Shown here: piece after piece, positions 8,113-16,698 of the stretch | Position numbering within the stretch: position 1 is the stretch's first letter | Layout of the letters: each line of letters starts with the position of its first letter | DNA from: Ahrensia sp. | GTDB lineage: Bacteria > Pseudomonadota > Alphaproteobacteria > Rhizobiales > Rhizobiaceae | Assembly (NCBI GenBank): GCA_002706335.1 | Contig: PAKZ01000024.1 | Coordinates: 1 to 64,000 of the forward strand | DNA length: 64,000 bases | Reading direction: 5' to 3' | Translations under genes and position numbers: made by a program | Notes under the pieces: generated by a model | The model's input: only the letters and a program-made list of their open reading frames with translations | What the model was told of the DNA's origin: nothing | The model's database searches: none

Positions 8113-8760
8113 ATGAGCAAGGAGAAAACGAAAGCGACGGTGCGTGGTCGGCGCAAGGCGGACCAGCAGTCAGGGCGCGCGGCGCTATTGAGCGCTGGTC
8201 TGCGCGCATTCGGCGATATGGGCTATGAGGGGGCAAGCATCCGGGCCATCGCCCAGTCTGCCGCAGTTACCCCCAATCTCGTCGCGGTGCATTTCGGGGA
8301 TAAGGCAGGTCTCTGGACGGCTTGCGTCGACTGGTTGGCCGAAGAAATCGCGCCGGCGCTGGAATCTGCGCGGGCGCTTGAAAAAGCCGCCAACTTGCCA
8401 CTGCGGGCACGGCTTGAGATGGGTTTGGATCTCGTTGCGGCGTTCTATACCGGTAACCGCGACCTTCGCGGCTTCGTCGCGCGGGCTGCCACCGAGCCGC
8501 CCGAGCGCAGCCTGCCCGTGGCAGAAAAACTGTTAAAGCCGATCTATCGCGCGAGCCTGCCGCTGATAGAGGAGGGCATTAGAGGCGGGCTGCTACGCGC
8601 CAGCCATCCGGCTTCCGTGTTCGTGATCCTGCATGCGGTGCTGGGAAGACCGGAACAGTTCAGCGCGGTACTCTCGATCATTGCACCGGAGGTGCCCGAA
8701 CGCGATGCCGGGCAGATGCTTTCTGACTCTCTTCGGCAGATGTTGTTGAAGAATGAATAG
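8113..8760 (+). CDS. TetR/AcrR family transcriptional regulator
   Basis: A 215-residue repressor-type protein. The N-terminal TetR HTH is clear: residues about 16-62 read GRAALLSAGLRAFGDMGY, then IRAIAQSAAVTPNLVAVHFGDKAGLW. The rest is a helical ligand-binding domain of no assigned ligand. An in-frame ATG exists at 8080, but it lies inside the palindrome; the ATG at 8113 follows GGCGGGAG and gives a protein that begins just before the HTH, so it is preferred. It is divergent from the DUF1254 lipoprotein gene, its likely target, and converges with cpdB across a strong hairpin. Confidence 0.9.
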   Translation: MSKEKTKATVRGRRKADQQSGRAALLSAGLRAFGDMGYEGASIRAIAQSAAVTPNLVAVHFGDKAGLWTACVDWLAEEIAPALESARALEKAANLPLRARLEMGLDLVAAFYTGNRDLRGFVARAATEPPERSLPVAEKLLKPIYRASLPLIEEGIRGGLLRASHPASVFVILHAVLGRPEQFSAVLSIIAPEVPERDAGQMLSDSLRQMLLKNE

Positions 8761-8800
8761 CACCAGAGGCTCGGGCCGCCTCTATAATTCATTAGCTAGC

Positions 8801-8832
8801 CCGGCCGGCGCTCTTGACCGAACGCCGGCCGG
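8801..8832. terminator. Bidirectional hairpin terminator between tetR and cpdB
   Basis: A perfect 10-bp GC-rich stem (8801-8810 with 8823-8832) with a 12-base loop sits in the 107-bp space between the convergent tetR and cpdB genes. A T-rich stretch (TTCGTTTGTTG) follows on the plus strand. A weaker stem, GAGGC/GCCTC (8766-8782), lies closer to the tetR stop. Confidence 0.6.
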
Positions 8833-8867
8833 TTCGTTTGTTGCTACTGGGCGGTCGGGAGCCGATG

Positions 8868-10859
8868 CTACAGCGTGATGCGGAATTTCGCGAAGCCGCC
8901 TTCGCCATCGCCGGCGGGCTCGATTTTCACACCCTTTACGTCGCCGGCATATTGCGCACCCTTCGGTCCCGTCTCGAAGATCACCGTTGCGCCTTCGACC
9001 GGGGCAAAGGTCCAGTTGGCGTCCGCCGAAGGATTGATGGTGCCCTGGTCTACTATGTAGCGCACGATGACGTCGCGGTTAGTGTCCGGTGCGGACAGGA
9101 TGACAACGTCATTGTTGATGCCGGGGAAGTTGCCGCCGCCGCCGGCGCGGTAATTGTTTGTCGCGACGACGAACTTCTGCGCCGGATCGATCGGCTTGCC
9201 ATCGAACATAAGGTCGACGATGCGGCTGGAATCCGCATTGGCGATCTCGCCCTTGGATGTGTATTTTGCCGGTTTCGACAGGTCGATCTTGTAGGTGACG
9301 CCGTCGATCACATCGAAATTGTAGGACGGGAAGTCCGGGTTCATCAGTGGCTGGTCGGCCTTGCCCGGTTCCACCTGGTTGAAGATGCCAGCCGACATTT
9401 CCAGCCATTCCTTGACCGTGGCGCCGTCGATCGCGACTGCCCGCACCGTGTTCGGATAGAGGTAGAGGTCGGCGACATTCTTGATCGCCACGTCGCCGGC
9501 GCCGACATCGGTGTAATATTCCGGACCGCCGCGACCGCCCGCCTTGAAGGGCGCAGCGGCGGAGAGAACCGGAAGATCCTTGTATTCGCCGTCCTTGAGG
9601 AGGTCCGAGACGTACCAGATCTGCGCCTGGCTGACGATCTGCACAGATGGATCATCGGCGACGAGGGCGAAATAGGAATAGAGCGGTGCCGAAGTCTTGC
9701 CGACCGGGGTGCGAACATAGGCGAGCGTCGCTTCGTGCTCATCCATGACCGCTTCCTCGACCGCCGGCAGGTTCTCGACCAGCGCGGTGACGGAGCGGTC
9801 CTCGTTGCGCTTGGAGATCGGCCGCGTCTCGACAGTCGAGTCGACTACCTTCCAGCTGTTGCCGTCGCGCTCGATCATCAGATCGATGAGGCCCATATGG
9901 GAACCCCAGAAGCCGCCCTGGACAGCGGGTTTGCCCATCAACGTGCCCTTGGTGTTGTCGACACCCTCTATGCCGTCGAAATCGCCCGGGAAGACGCGGT
10001 GCTGGTGACCGGTGAAGACGGCGTCAATGCCGTCAACGCCAGCGAGGAAGAGCGATGCGTTTTCCATCATCTCGGTCTGGACGCCGTCGATGCCGGAATG
10101 CGAAAGCGCGATGACGATGTCGGCGCCTTCCTCCTTCATCTGCGGAACCCATGCTTTGGCGGTCTCGACGATGTCGCGGGTCATCACATTGCCGACGAGG
10201 TGACGCGAATCCCAGGTCATGATCTGCGGCGGGACGAAGCCGATGAAGCCGACGCGCACGGTCTGCTCCGCGCCGGAACCGTCGGTGACCTTTTTGTCGA
10301 GAATGACGTAGGGCTTCATGTAGAGCTTGTCGTCGCGCGGATTGGCGGCGAGTTCGGTGCCGTTGACCAGGTTGGCGCAAACGATGGGGTAGTTCGCGCC
10401 GGAATTGACCTTGTCCATGAAGGAGAGGCCGTAATTGAATTCGTGGTTGCCGAGCGTGCCGCAATCATAGCCGAGCACGTTCATCGCCTCGATGACCGGA
10501 TGGACCACGTCGCCGTCCATGCCCCGCTCATAGGCGATCCAGTCGCCCATCGGGTTGCCCTGCAGATAGTCGCCATTGTCGATCAGCATGGTGTTGGTTG
10601 CTTCCTTGCGGAAACCGTCGATGATCGAAGCGGTGCGGGCGAGGCCCATCGTATCGTTCGGCTTGTCGGCGTAATAGTCATAGGGCAGCACCGCGACATG
10701 GATATCGGTCGTTTCCATGATGCGCAAATGCGCCTGGTTGGCTTGCGCCCGGACGGAGAAGGGATGCAGCGCGATGAGCGCGCCACTCGCGGCGGCGCCG
10801 GCCAGCAGTGAGCGGCGGGTAATCGGATGCAAGGCAATATTCGGATTGAACTGGGGCAT
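8868..10859 (-). CDS. cpdB: 2',3'-cyclic-nucleotide 2'-phosphodiesterase/3'-nucleotidase
   Basis: A 663-residue periplasmic enzyme releasing phosphate from 2',3'-cyclic nucleotides and 3'-nucleotides. A Tat signal is seen at residues 12-40 ([15 protein letters not shown], ending FSVRAQA). The calcineurin-like metallophosphatase domain shows its metal ligands in order: [44 protein letters not shown] and GHQHRVFPG. The C-terminal half is the 5'-nucleotidase substrate-binding domain. Length agrees with CpdB. GGAG lies seven bases before the ATG. It is monocistronic and converges with tetR. Tat export is consistent with the tatABC genes later in the window. Confidence 0.93.
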   Translation of the reverse strand: MPQFNPNIALHPITRRSLLAGAAASGALIALHPFSVRAQANQAHLRIMETTDIHVAVLPYDYYADKPNDTMGLARTASIIDGFRKEATNTMLIDNGDYLQGNPMGDWIAYERGMDGDVVHPVIEAMNVLGYDCGTLGNHEFNYGLSFMDKVNSGANYPIVCANLVNGTELAANPRDDKLYMKPYVILDKKVTDGSGAEQTVRVGFIGFVPPQIMTWDSRHLVGNVMTRDIVETAKAWVPQMKEEGADIVIALSHSGIDGVQTEMMENASLFLAGVDGIDAVFTGHQHRVFPGDFDGIEGVDNTKGTLMGKPAVQGGFWGSHMGLIDLMIERDGNSWKVVDSTVETRPISKRNEDRSVTALVENLPAVEEAVMDEHEATLAYVRTPVGKTSAPLYSYFALVADDPSVQIVSQAQIWYVSDLLKDGEYKDLPVLSAAAPFKAGGRGGPEYYTDVGAGDVAIKNVADLYLYPNTVRAVAIDGATVKEWLEMSAGIFNQVEPGKADQPLMNPDFPSYNFDVIDGVTYKIDLSKPAKYTSKGEIANADSSRIVDLMFDGKPIDPAQKFVVATNNYRAGGGGNFPGINNDVVILSAPDTNRDVIVRYIVDQGTINPSADANWTFAPVEGATVIFETGPKGAQYAGDVKGVKIEPAGDGEGGFAKFRITL

Positions 10860-11007
10860 GGTACGTCTCCGCTAGAGGGATTCCTGATTGGGCCAACCAA
10901 CCGGCGAATGATTGCAGTCGCATTGCAGATCGGTGTCAAGACTGTGACAGCGGCGAGAATTGACAGGCATCTTCCCGGACCACATGGTGGCGCGACAGGA
11001 GATGCAC

Positions 11008-11313
11008 ATGACAGGATTCCTTAAACGCCTCTTCGGTTCGGCGGCCAATGAGAATACGCCGCAGTCCGACGAGCCCGACGAGGTCTACAATGAGGTCGAA
11101 CTTTTTGCACGGCCGGTCAAAGAGGGCGGCCAGTGGCGCATTGCCGGAATGATCCGCAAGCGGATCGACGGCACGCTTGTGGAGCGGAAGTTCATGCGCG
11201 CCGACCTTTTGCCCGACGCCGACGCCGCAAAGACGGCCACACTCGGGAAGGCAAAGCTGATCGTCGACCAGAACGGCGACGGTCTATGGCGGGGCGAGGA
11301 TCGGGCGGTTTAA
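11008..11313 (+). CDS. HlyU family protein
   Basis: A 101-residue protein that matches the small HlyU-type family by its pattern: a short FLKRLFG N-terminus, a flexible acidic linker, then KEGGQWRIAGMIRKRIDG, a charged ERKFMRADLL segment and a C-terminal LIVDQNGDGLW. HlyU is known as a virulence-gene activator in Vibrio; rhizobial homologues are usually annotated by similarity only. Two ATGs lie six bases apart (11002, 11008); the second is chosen because AGGAG ends six bases before it, whereas it would touch the first. It precedes aroA by 90 bases on the same strand. Confidence 0.75.
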   Translation: MTGFLKRLFGSAANENTPQSDEPDEVYNEVELFARPVKEGGQWRIAGMIRKRIDGTLVERKFMRADLLPDADAAKTATLGKAKLIVDQNGDGLWRGEDRAV

Positions 11314-11403
11314 TTCCCCGCGACAGCTCATTCGCTTGACCGGAAAGGCGGGCTGGCTTAGGCGCTTCCCGCAAGCCCCCGATCCTGAGAAGATGAAGAC
11401 GCC

Positions 11404-12687
11404 ATGCTGGCCAGTCCCTATCTCGCGGCCTCCGCCCTGACAGTCGTCCCGGTCAACGCGCCGCTGACCGGCAAGGCCATGCCGCCCGGTTCAAAGTCGA
11501 TTACCAATCGGGCGCTTCTGTTGGCCGCGCTTGCCAATGGGCAGAGCCGTATCACCGGCGCGCTGAAGAGCGACGACACATCCCACATGGCGACCGCCAT
11601 CCGGGAGATGGGCGTCGAGGTGGACGAACCCGATGCGACCACATTCATCGTTGGCAGCAAAGGCCGGCTGTCCGAGCCGGAAGCGCCGCTCTTCCTCGGC
11701 AACGCGGGCACCGCGACACGCTTTCTGACAGCGGCAGCCGCGATTGTTGACGGGACCGTCGTCGTCGACGGCGACAAGCATATGCGCAAGCGCCCGATCG
11801 GGCCGCTGGTAGAGGCGCTGCGCGAGATGGGCATCGATGCGGAATCGATCGGCGGCTATCCGCCGGTGACAATTCGCGGGCAGGGGGAATTTGCCGGTGG
11901 CCGGGTCGAGATCGACGGCAGCCTGTCCAGCCAGTATGTCTCGGCCGTCTTGATGGCCGCGCCGCTGGCCCGTGGTCCGGTCGAGATCGCGCTGACAGGA
12001 CCGCAGATCGGCGCGCGTGGCTATGTAGACCTGACGCTCGCGGCAATGAGAGCATTCGGGGTAACGGCCGAGCAGCGCGGAGCGGCGGAATGGCTTGTCG
12101 AACCGGGCGCTTACCATGCGACGGATTTCCTCGTCGAGCCTGATGCGTCGGCCGCGACCTATCTCTGGGCCGCCGAGAAGCTTACCGGCGGAGAAATCGA
12201 TCTCGGCGTGCCGGCAAGCGCGTTCACCCAGCCCGATGCGAAGGCGCGCAATATCATCGCGCAGTTCCCGAACATGCCATCCGTGATCGAGGGTTCGCAA
12301 ATGCAGGACGCGATCCCGACGCTGGCGGTGCTGGCTGCCTATAATGAGCGGCCGGTGCGGTTTACCGGAATCGCCAATCTGCGGGTCAAGGAATGCGACC
12401 GGATCGCCGCGCTCTTCAAGGGTCTTAACGGGATCAAACAGGGGCTCGCCGGAGAAGAGGAAGACGACCTGATCGTCTATGGCAATCCGAAGCTCGCCGG
12501 CGCGTCCGTGGACGCTTCGATCGACACTTTCGCTGACCACCGTATCGCCATGAGCTTCGCGCTTGCGGGACTGAAAACATTTGGCGTGACCATTCTCGAT
12601 CCCGGCTGTGTGGCCAAGACATTTCCGGCATATTGGGATACGCTGGCCTCGCTTGGTGTGACGATGAAGATCGCCGACGCGGACTGA
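11404..12687 (+). CDS. aroA: EPSP synthase (3-phosphoshikimate 1-carboxyvinyltransferase), class-I-like
   Basis: A 427-residue enzyme joining PEP to shikimate-3-phosphate in aromatic biosynthesis. Family motifs are intact: PGSKSITNRALLLAALA near residue 26, LGNAGTATRFL near 98, GSLSSQYVSAVLM near 180, RVKECDRI, and DHRIAMSFALAGL. SSQYVSAVLM resembles the class I form (E. coli type), not the CP4 class II form usual for rhizobial housekeeping AroA. In LGNAGTAxRxL the position that is Pro in E. coli is Phe here. Together these suggest a second or acquired AroA. No shikimate gene is adjacent. Activity is probable; its place as the main enzyme is uncertain. Confidence 0.88.
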   Translation: MLASPYLAASALTVVPVNAPLTGKAMPPGSKSITNRALLLAALANGQSRITGALKSDDTSHMATAIREMGVEVDEPDATTFIVGSKGRLSEPEAPLFLGNAGTATRFLTAAAAIVDGTVVVDGDKHMRKRPIGPLVEALREMGIDAESIGGYPPVTIRGQGEFAGGRVEIDGSLSSQYVSAVLMAAPLARGPVEIALTGPQIGARGYVDLTLAAMRAFGVTAEQRGAAEWLVEPGAYHATDFLVEPDASAATYLWAAEKLTGGEIDLGVPASAFTQPDAKARNIIAQFPNMPSVIEGSQMQDAIPTLAVLAAYNERPVRFTGIANLRVKECDRIAALFKGLNGIKQGLAGEEEDDLIVYGNPKLAGASVDASIDTFADHRIAMSFALAGLKTFGVTILDPGCVAKTFPAYWDTLASLGVTMKIADAD

Positions 12688-12693
12688 CCGGCG

Positions 12694-13080
12694 TCAGCCG
12701 AACATCGCGGCCAGCGGCTGCAGGTACATCTTCTCCCAGCCAGCGACCAGATGCTCGCGATTGTCCGCGGGATAGCCTTCCTGTTCGAGGACGAGCCGTG
12801 TGCCGCCTTCGCTTGCGGAGAGGTCGAACCGCACGACGGAATATTTGCCTTCGGCCCATGGCGCGACACGCCAGGCCTCGATAAGCCGCTCGCCGGGGAT
12901 GTATTCGACAATGCGCCCGGTGACCTGGTCGCCGAAGCGTGAGAAGGCGCCGCCGGGGCGTGGCTCGATTGTCGCGGCCTGTCCGGTCATCTCGGCGAAA
13001 CGGCCTTCCTCGGTCAAGGCGGCGAAGACGGCGTCCGGGCTTGCCGGAAGTGTGATTTCATGACGGATTGTCTCTGACAT
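12694..13080 (-). CDS. SRPBCC (AHSA1-like) domain protein
   Basis: A 128-residue single-domain protein of the START/Bet v1-like fold, AHSA1 subgroup: it opens with IRHEITLPASPDAVFAALTE and has RPGGAFSRFGDQVTGRIVEYIPGERLIEAWR, then a C-terminal helix with GWEKMYLQPLAAM. These bind hydrophobic ligands or act with a stress regulator; the exact role is unknown. The frame is open much further upstream, but the ATG at 13080 fits the family's N-terminus. It is divergent from an ArsR gene with a near-perfect palindrome between, so it is likely repressed by that regulator. It ends six bases from the aroA stop, convergent. Confidence 0.85.
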   Translation of the reverse strand: MSETIRHEITLPASPDAVFAALTEEGRFAEMTGQAATIEPRPGGAFSRFGDQVTGRIVEYIPGERLIEAWRVAPWAEGKYSVVRFDLSASEGGTRLVLEQEGYPADNREHLVAGWEKMYLQPLAAMFG

Positions 13081-13100
13081 CGGGATCCCTCGTAGTAATT

Positions 13101-13118
13101 GTAAACCAATTGGTATAC
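13101..13118. promoter_or_regulatory. Palindrome, candidate ArsR operator
   Basis: The core ACCAATTGGT is a perfect 10-bp palindrome, extended by GTA/TAC arms to 18 bp with one mismatched pair. It occupies the middle of the 48-bp space between the divergent SRPBCC and ArsR genes, placing it over both promoters. Operator function is inferred from position and symmetry. Confidence 0.6.
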
Positions 13119-13128
13119 TATAACAGCG

Positions 13129-13485
13129 ATGACATTGACTGTCACTAACGATCGCAACCTTCCCGACGAGGCGCTGGACCGGGTATTCCATGCGCTGTCC
13201 GACCGGACGCGCCGTGCGCTTATCGCACGACTTCTGGAGGGGCCGGCGAGCGTAAAGGAACTCGCCGATCCGTTTCCGGTCACGCTGCCGGCGATCGGCA
13301 AGCATCTGCGTGTCCTTGAGGCGGCGGGGCTGATGCATCGGGAAATCAGAGGGCGCACGCACATATGTTCGCTGACGCCGGAAGCGCTTTCCGACGCCGC
13401 ATCCTGGCTGCAGACTTACCGGATGTTCTGGGAGGAGAGCCTTGCCTCTCTGGCGAACGAAGCCGAACGGAAGGAAGGCGATTGA
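13129..13485 (+). CDS. ArsR family winged-helix regulator
   Basis: A 118-residue ArsR-type repressor. The winged helix spans about residues 15-85: LDRVFHALSDRTRRALIARLLEGP, then SVKELADPFPVTLPAIGKHLRVLEAAGLM and IRGRTHICSLTP for the wing. No cysteine cluster for metal binding is present, so this is not a metal sensor of the classical ArsR type; it belongs with the ArsR proteins commonly paired with SRPBCC genes. Its stop codon overlaps the TTG start of the next SRPBCC gene, and another SRPBCC gene is divergent across a palindrome. Confidence 0.92.
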   Translation: MTLTVTNDRNLPDEALDRVFHALSDRTRRALIARLLEGPASVKELADPFPVTLPAIGKHLRVLEAAGLMHREIRGRTHICSLTPEALSDAASWLQTYRMFWEESLASLANEAERKEGD

Positions 13486-13922
13486 CCGAGAGCCCGCCAT
13501 CGCTGACCGTTACCCGCATCATTCGCGCCGCCCCCGCCGAACTCTTCGAATTATGGACAAGGCCGGAGCGCCTGAAGACGTGGTGGGGGCCTGCAGATGT
13601 GACTTGCCCGTATGCCGAGATCGATCTGCGCTCCGGCGGCGCCTACCGGATCGCCAACGCCTTTCCTGACGGGCGTGTCGTGGTCATAGCCGGTTTGTTC
13701 GAGGTGATAGAGCCGCCGGAACTGCTCGTCTTTTCGTGGAGCATCCAGGGAAACAGCACGCTGCCGGAGCGGGTGAGCGTCCGTTTCACCGCGTTGCCCG
13801 ACGGACAGGGCACTGAGGTCACGGTAATGCACGAGCGCATCGCGTCACCCGAAGTGAGGAAGAGCCACGAGACCGGCTGGCTGGGCTGTCTCGATGGTCT
13901 TGAAGGTCTCTTCCTCTCGTAA
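13482..13922 (+). CDS. SRPBCC (AHSA1-like) protein co-translated with ArsR
   Basis: A 146-residue AHSA1-type protein: LTVTRIIRAAPAELFELWTRPE, then WWGPADVTCPYAEIDLRSGGAYR, and a C-terminal GWLGCLDGLEGLF helix. The WWGP and DLRPGG-like signatures are typical of the group. No ATG fits; TTG at 13482 overlaps the arsR TGA (bases 13482-13485) and follows AAGGAAGG, giving the family's normal N-terminus. This layout means translational coupling to arsR. Function is not established; regulator plus SRPBCC pairs are commonly stress- or ligand-responsive. Confidence 0.86.
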   Translation: MTESPPSLTVTRIIRAAPAELFELWTRPERLKTWWGPADVTCPYAEIDLRSGGAYRIANAFPDGRVVVIAGLFEVIEPPELLVFSWSIQGNSTLPERVSVRFTALPDGQGTEVTVMHERIASPEVRKSHETGWLGCLDGLEGLFLS

Positions 13923-13931
13923 ACCGCGAAG

Positions 13932-14405
13932 TCACACGAGGCTGGCGTCGATGCCGACATTAGGACGGTCGATGATCTCGCGCAACGCAAAGGACGAGTT
14001 GATCTTGACCACATGCGGCAGGGAGGAGAGCCAGTCGCGGTGGATGCGCTCGTAATCGGCGAGGTCCTTGGCGGCGACGCGCAGGATGTAATCGTATTCT
14101 CCGCTCATCAGATAGCAGACCAGCACGTTCGGGCAGCGCCGAACCGCTTCCTCGAATTCGCGCAATGTCTTCTGGAATTGGCCGGATAGCGAGATATGCA
14201 CTATGACCGTCATCGTGTAGCCGAGCGCCTTGTTTGAAACGCGGGCGTGGTAACCGCGGATGGCTCCCGATTTCTCAAGATTGTCGAGCCGGCGCGAACA
14301 GGCGGACGGCGACAGGCCGACTTTTTCGGCGAGCGCGGCATTAGAAATGCGGCCATCGGTCTGAAGGACGGTCAGGATCGCGAGATCTATCGAATCTAGT
14401 TGCAT
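13932..14405 (-). CDS. Lrp/AsnC family regulator, probable AldR
   Basis: A 157-residue leucine-responsive type regulator. The N-terminal HTH reads LDSIDLAILTVLQTDGRISNAALAEKVGLSPSACSRRL when joined, and the C-terminal RAM/AsnC domain (from YTMTVIVHISLSG) carries the ligand-binding GEYDYILRV segment. The gene is divergent from alanine dehydrogenase, the arrangement seen for AldR regulators that activate ald in response to alanine. Target assignment is from this context. It ends ten bases from the SRPBCC gene, convergent. Confidence 0.9.
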   Translation of the reverse strand: MQLDSIDLAILTVLQTDGRISNAALAEKVGLSPSACSRRLDNLEKSGAIRGYHARVSNKALGYTMTVIVHISLSGQFQKTLREFEEAVRRCPNVLVCYLMSGEYDYILRVAAKDLADYERIHRDWLSSLPHVVKINSSFALREIIDRPNVGIDASLV

Positions 14406-14429
14406 GCGTGCAATCTTCCGCCATTTTTA

Positions 14430-14462
14430 GCCAAAGTTGCGCAAGGATAACCGAATTTTGGC
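14430..14462. promoter_or_regulatory. Inverted repeat in the lrp-ald intergenic region
   Basis: GCCAAA (14430-14435) and TTTGGC (14457-14462) form an inverted repeat spaced by 21 bases, close to the lrp start and about 90 bases before ald. AT-rich stretches border both arms. Lrp-type regulators bind degenerate repeated sites in such positions, so this is a candidate AldR site; the arms are short and chance cannot be excluded. Confidence 0.35.
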
Positions 14463-14551
14463 GCGCACGCACCCCGCCTTTGCAAGGACATTCGAGGCTG
14501 TTTCGGTCATGATCTTTACCCTGTCCAACGCTGGATTACAGGGAGTATGCC

Positions 14552-15670
14552 ATGCGCGTCGGTTGCCCGAAAGAAATCAAGAACCATGAGTATCGCGTCG
14601 GCCTCACTCCGGGGTCGGCGCGGGAATATGTCGCCAACGGCCACGACGTTATCGTCGAAAGCGGTGCAGGCCTTGGTATCGACGCAGACGATGCGTCCTA
14701 TGTCGCCGCAGGAGCCAAGGTCGTAAAGACCGCCAAGGAAGTCTTCGACCAGTCCGATATGATCGTGAAGGTCAAGGAACCCCAGCCCTCCGAATGGGCA
14801 ATGCTCCGTGAAGACCAGATTCTCTATACCTACCTCCATCTCGCGCCCGATCCGGATCAGACGAAGGGGCTTCTCGAAAGCGGCTGTACTGCGGTCGCCT
14901 ATGAAACGGTAACGGACGACCGTGGCGGCCTGCCGCTGCTGGCCCCGATGTCGGAAGTCGCCGGCCGCATGGCGATCCAGGCCTCCGCGACCGCGTTGCA
15001 GAAGGCGCATGGCGGCCATGGCATCCTGCTCGGCGGTGTGCCGGGTGTCCTACCGGCCAAGGTCGTCGTTCTCGGTGGCGGCGTGGTTGGCCTCAATGCC
15101 GCGAAGATGGCCGTCGGCCTCGGCGCCGACGTGTCGATTATCGACCGTTCGATCCCGCGTCTGCGCGAACTGGACAATATCTTCAACGGCCGTGTGCACA
15201 CCCGCTACTCGACCATCGAGGCGCTGGAAGAAGAAGTGTTCTCCGCCGACGCCGTGATCGGCGCGGTTCTGATCCCCGGCGCAGCCGCGCCGAAGCTCGT
15301 CACCCGCGAGATGCTCGGCGGCATGAAGAAGGGCGCGGTGCTGTGCGATGTCGCTATTGACCAGGGCGGCTGCTTCGAGACTTCGCACGCCACCACCCAT
15401 TCCGAACCGACCTACGAGATCGACGGCATCATTCATTATTGCGTCGCCAACATGCCGGGCGCGGTGCCGGTCACCTCGGCCAAGGCGCTCAACAATGCGA
15501 CGCTGCAATACGGCCTGATGCTGGCCAACAAGGGCCTGAAGGCGATTGTCGACGAGCCGCATCTGCGCAACGGCCTCAACGTCCATCGCGGCCGGATCAC
15601 CAACAAGGCGGTAGCCGACGCCCTCGGGTATGAGATGGCTGCACCGCAAGAAGCGCTGAAGGTCGCCTGA
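14552..15670 (+). CDS. ald: Alanine dehydrogenase
   Basis: A 372-residue NAD-dependent enzyme interconverting L-alanine and pyruvate plus ammonia. It starts [20 protein letters not shown], the family signature, contains [10 protein letters not shown] for the substrate-binding lysine region, and shows the Rossmann loop [20 protein letters not shown] near residue 172. Length matches bacterial Ald. GGGAG lies six bases before the ATG. It is divergent from an Lrp-type regulator and ends in a strong hairpin, so it appears to be a single-gene unit for alanine catabolism. Confidence 0.96.
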   Translation: MRVGCPKEIKNHEYRVGLTPGSAREYVANGHDVIVESGAGLGIDADDASYVAAGAKVVKTAKEVFDQSDMIVKVKEPQPSEWAMLREDQILYTYLHLAPDPDQTKGLLESGCTAVAYETVTDDRGGLPLLAPMSEVAGRMAIQASATALQKAHGGHGILLGGVPGVLPAKVVVLGGGVVGLNAAKMAVGLGADVSIIDRSIPRLRELDNIFNGRVHTRYSTIEALEEEVFSADAVIGAVLIPGAAAPKLVTREMLGGMKKGAVLCDVAIDQGGCFETSHATTHSEPTYEIDGIIHYCVANMPGAVPVTSAKALNNATLQYGLMLANKGLKAIVDEPHLRNGLNVHRGRITNKAVADALGYEMAAPQEALKVA

Positions 15671-15687
15671 CAAACCGGAAGCGCTAT

Positions 15688-15719
15688 ACGGCCGGTCGCG
15701 AGTGGTCGCGACCGGCCGT
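15688..15719 (+). terminator. Hairpin terminator after ald
   Basis: A perfect 14-bp stem (15688-15701 with 15706-15719) with a GTGG loop begins 18 bases after the ald stop. A short T-containing tail (TTCGGTTT) follows, weaker than a classical run. Confidence 0.7.
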
Positions 15720-15810
15720 TTCGGTTTAGCCGTAATTTCCGACCCATTCGATGGGGCGGTGGGCGCGGACGGTGTCGTTCGCGCCCAAATTTTCGGGCGC
15801 CGTTTCGAAT

Positions 15811-15984
15811 TATCGATATATCTAGAGATTTGATTCCCCCGACTTTCTTCGTCCAAGATGCGCGAAAATATCTGGAAAAACATGTCATCTACCCGAAAAT
15901 TATGCCCAATTTGAACGCGATGCATTTCGATATATCTCTATCTGGACAATTCGCTTTGAGAGGCCTATTTATCGATATATCGAA
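15811..15984. promoter_or_regulatory. Three operator-like repeats upstream of padR
   Basis: The 9-base word CGATATATC occurs three times in the leader of the PadR gene: 15814-15822, 15928-15936 and 15973-15981. The last copy sits in a perfect palindrome TCGATATATCGA (15972-15983), 21 bases before the ATG; the others have partly degenerate flanks. The whole 334-base space between ald and padR is otherwise AT-rich with no gene. Repetition and symmetry point to cooperative binding by the PadR regulator itself; this is inferred. Confidence 0.6.
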
Positions 15985-16004
15985 AACCCTCTAAGGAGAG
16001 ATTC

Positions 16005-16673
16005 ATGATTGGACATATGAAAGGGCCGTTCGAAGGGGGGCATTGCGGCGGACGACATAACAGCCGGTTTGCGCACGAAATCTTCGCGATGCGCGATGGA
16101 CGGTCAGGCCGCAGCTTCGGGCCGGGCGGACATCGCGGCGGCCGCGGCTTTGGCGACGATGATGGCGGCCGGATGGGCCGGTTCCTGTTCAGGGGCGATC
16201 TTCGCCTCGTCATTCTCGCACTCGTCGAGAACGAGCCGCGCCACGGTTACGAACTGATCAAGCAGATCGAGGACATGACGGGTGGTTTCTATGCGCCAAG
16301 CCCGGGCGTCGTCTATCCGACGCTGACCTATCTCGAAGAGGCCGGCTATGTTCGCGCCGAGGAGGACGCCAACAAGAAGCGCTACTCCATCACTGATGAA
16401 GGCAAGGCCTATCTCGACGAAAACCGCGCTATCATCGGCAAGATTTTCGACAAGCTCGACAGTATCGGAGAGCGGGTCCGGCGCCGGCGCGAGCACCGCG
16501 AAGGCCGCGATCGCGGGCCGGATCTGCCGCGCAGCGTCGACACTGCGCTGCTGCATCTGCGCGAGACAATCGCCCGCAAGCTCGCGAAGGATGAGACGAA
16601 ACCCGGCGAAATTGTCAGGTTTTTGCTCGGGATCGCAGACGATCTGGAAGTCGACGATCCCAAGACTGAATGA
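16005..16673 (+). CDS. PadR family regulator with His/Gly-rich N-terminus (YqjI-like)
   Basis: A 222-residue PadR regulator. Residues 1-58 are rich in Gly, His and Arg with one Cys (GGHCGGRH near 12-18), followed by the PadR winged helix RGDLRLVILALVENEPRHG, YELIKQIEDMTGGFY and PSPGVVYPTLTYLEE. A helical C-terminus follows. The arrangement resembles E. coli YqjI, a nickel-responsive repressor linked to iron homeostasis, whose His-rich N-terminus binds metal; here there are fewer His, so metal sensing is a hypothesis. AAGGAGAG gives a strong ribosome binding site. No siderophore reductase gene is beside it. Confidence 0.9.
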   Translation: MIGHMKGPFEGGHCGGRHNSRFAHEIFAMRDGRSGRSFGPGGHRGGRGFGDDDGGRMGRFLFRGDLRLVILALVENEPRHGYELIKQIEDMTGGFYAPSPGVVYPTLTYLEEAGYVRAEEDANKKRYSITDEGKAYLDENRAIIGKIFDKLDSIGERVRRRREHREGRDRGPDLPRSVDTALLHLRETIARKLAKDETKPGEIVRFLLGIADDLEVDDPKTE

Positions 16674-16698
16674 GACTGGCGCGATCGTGAGCTCAATA

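Noticed and set aside
8814-10811. 665-codon open frame on the plus strand opposite cpdB
   Set aside because: It is the antisense shadow of cpdB; the minus-strand frame has signal peptide and all metallophosphatase motifs, and the antisense product has no recognisable domain.
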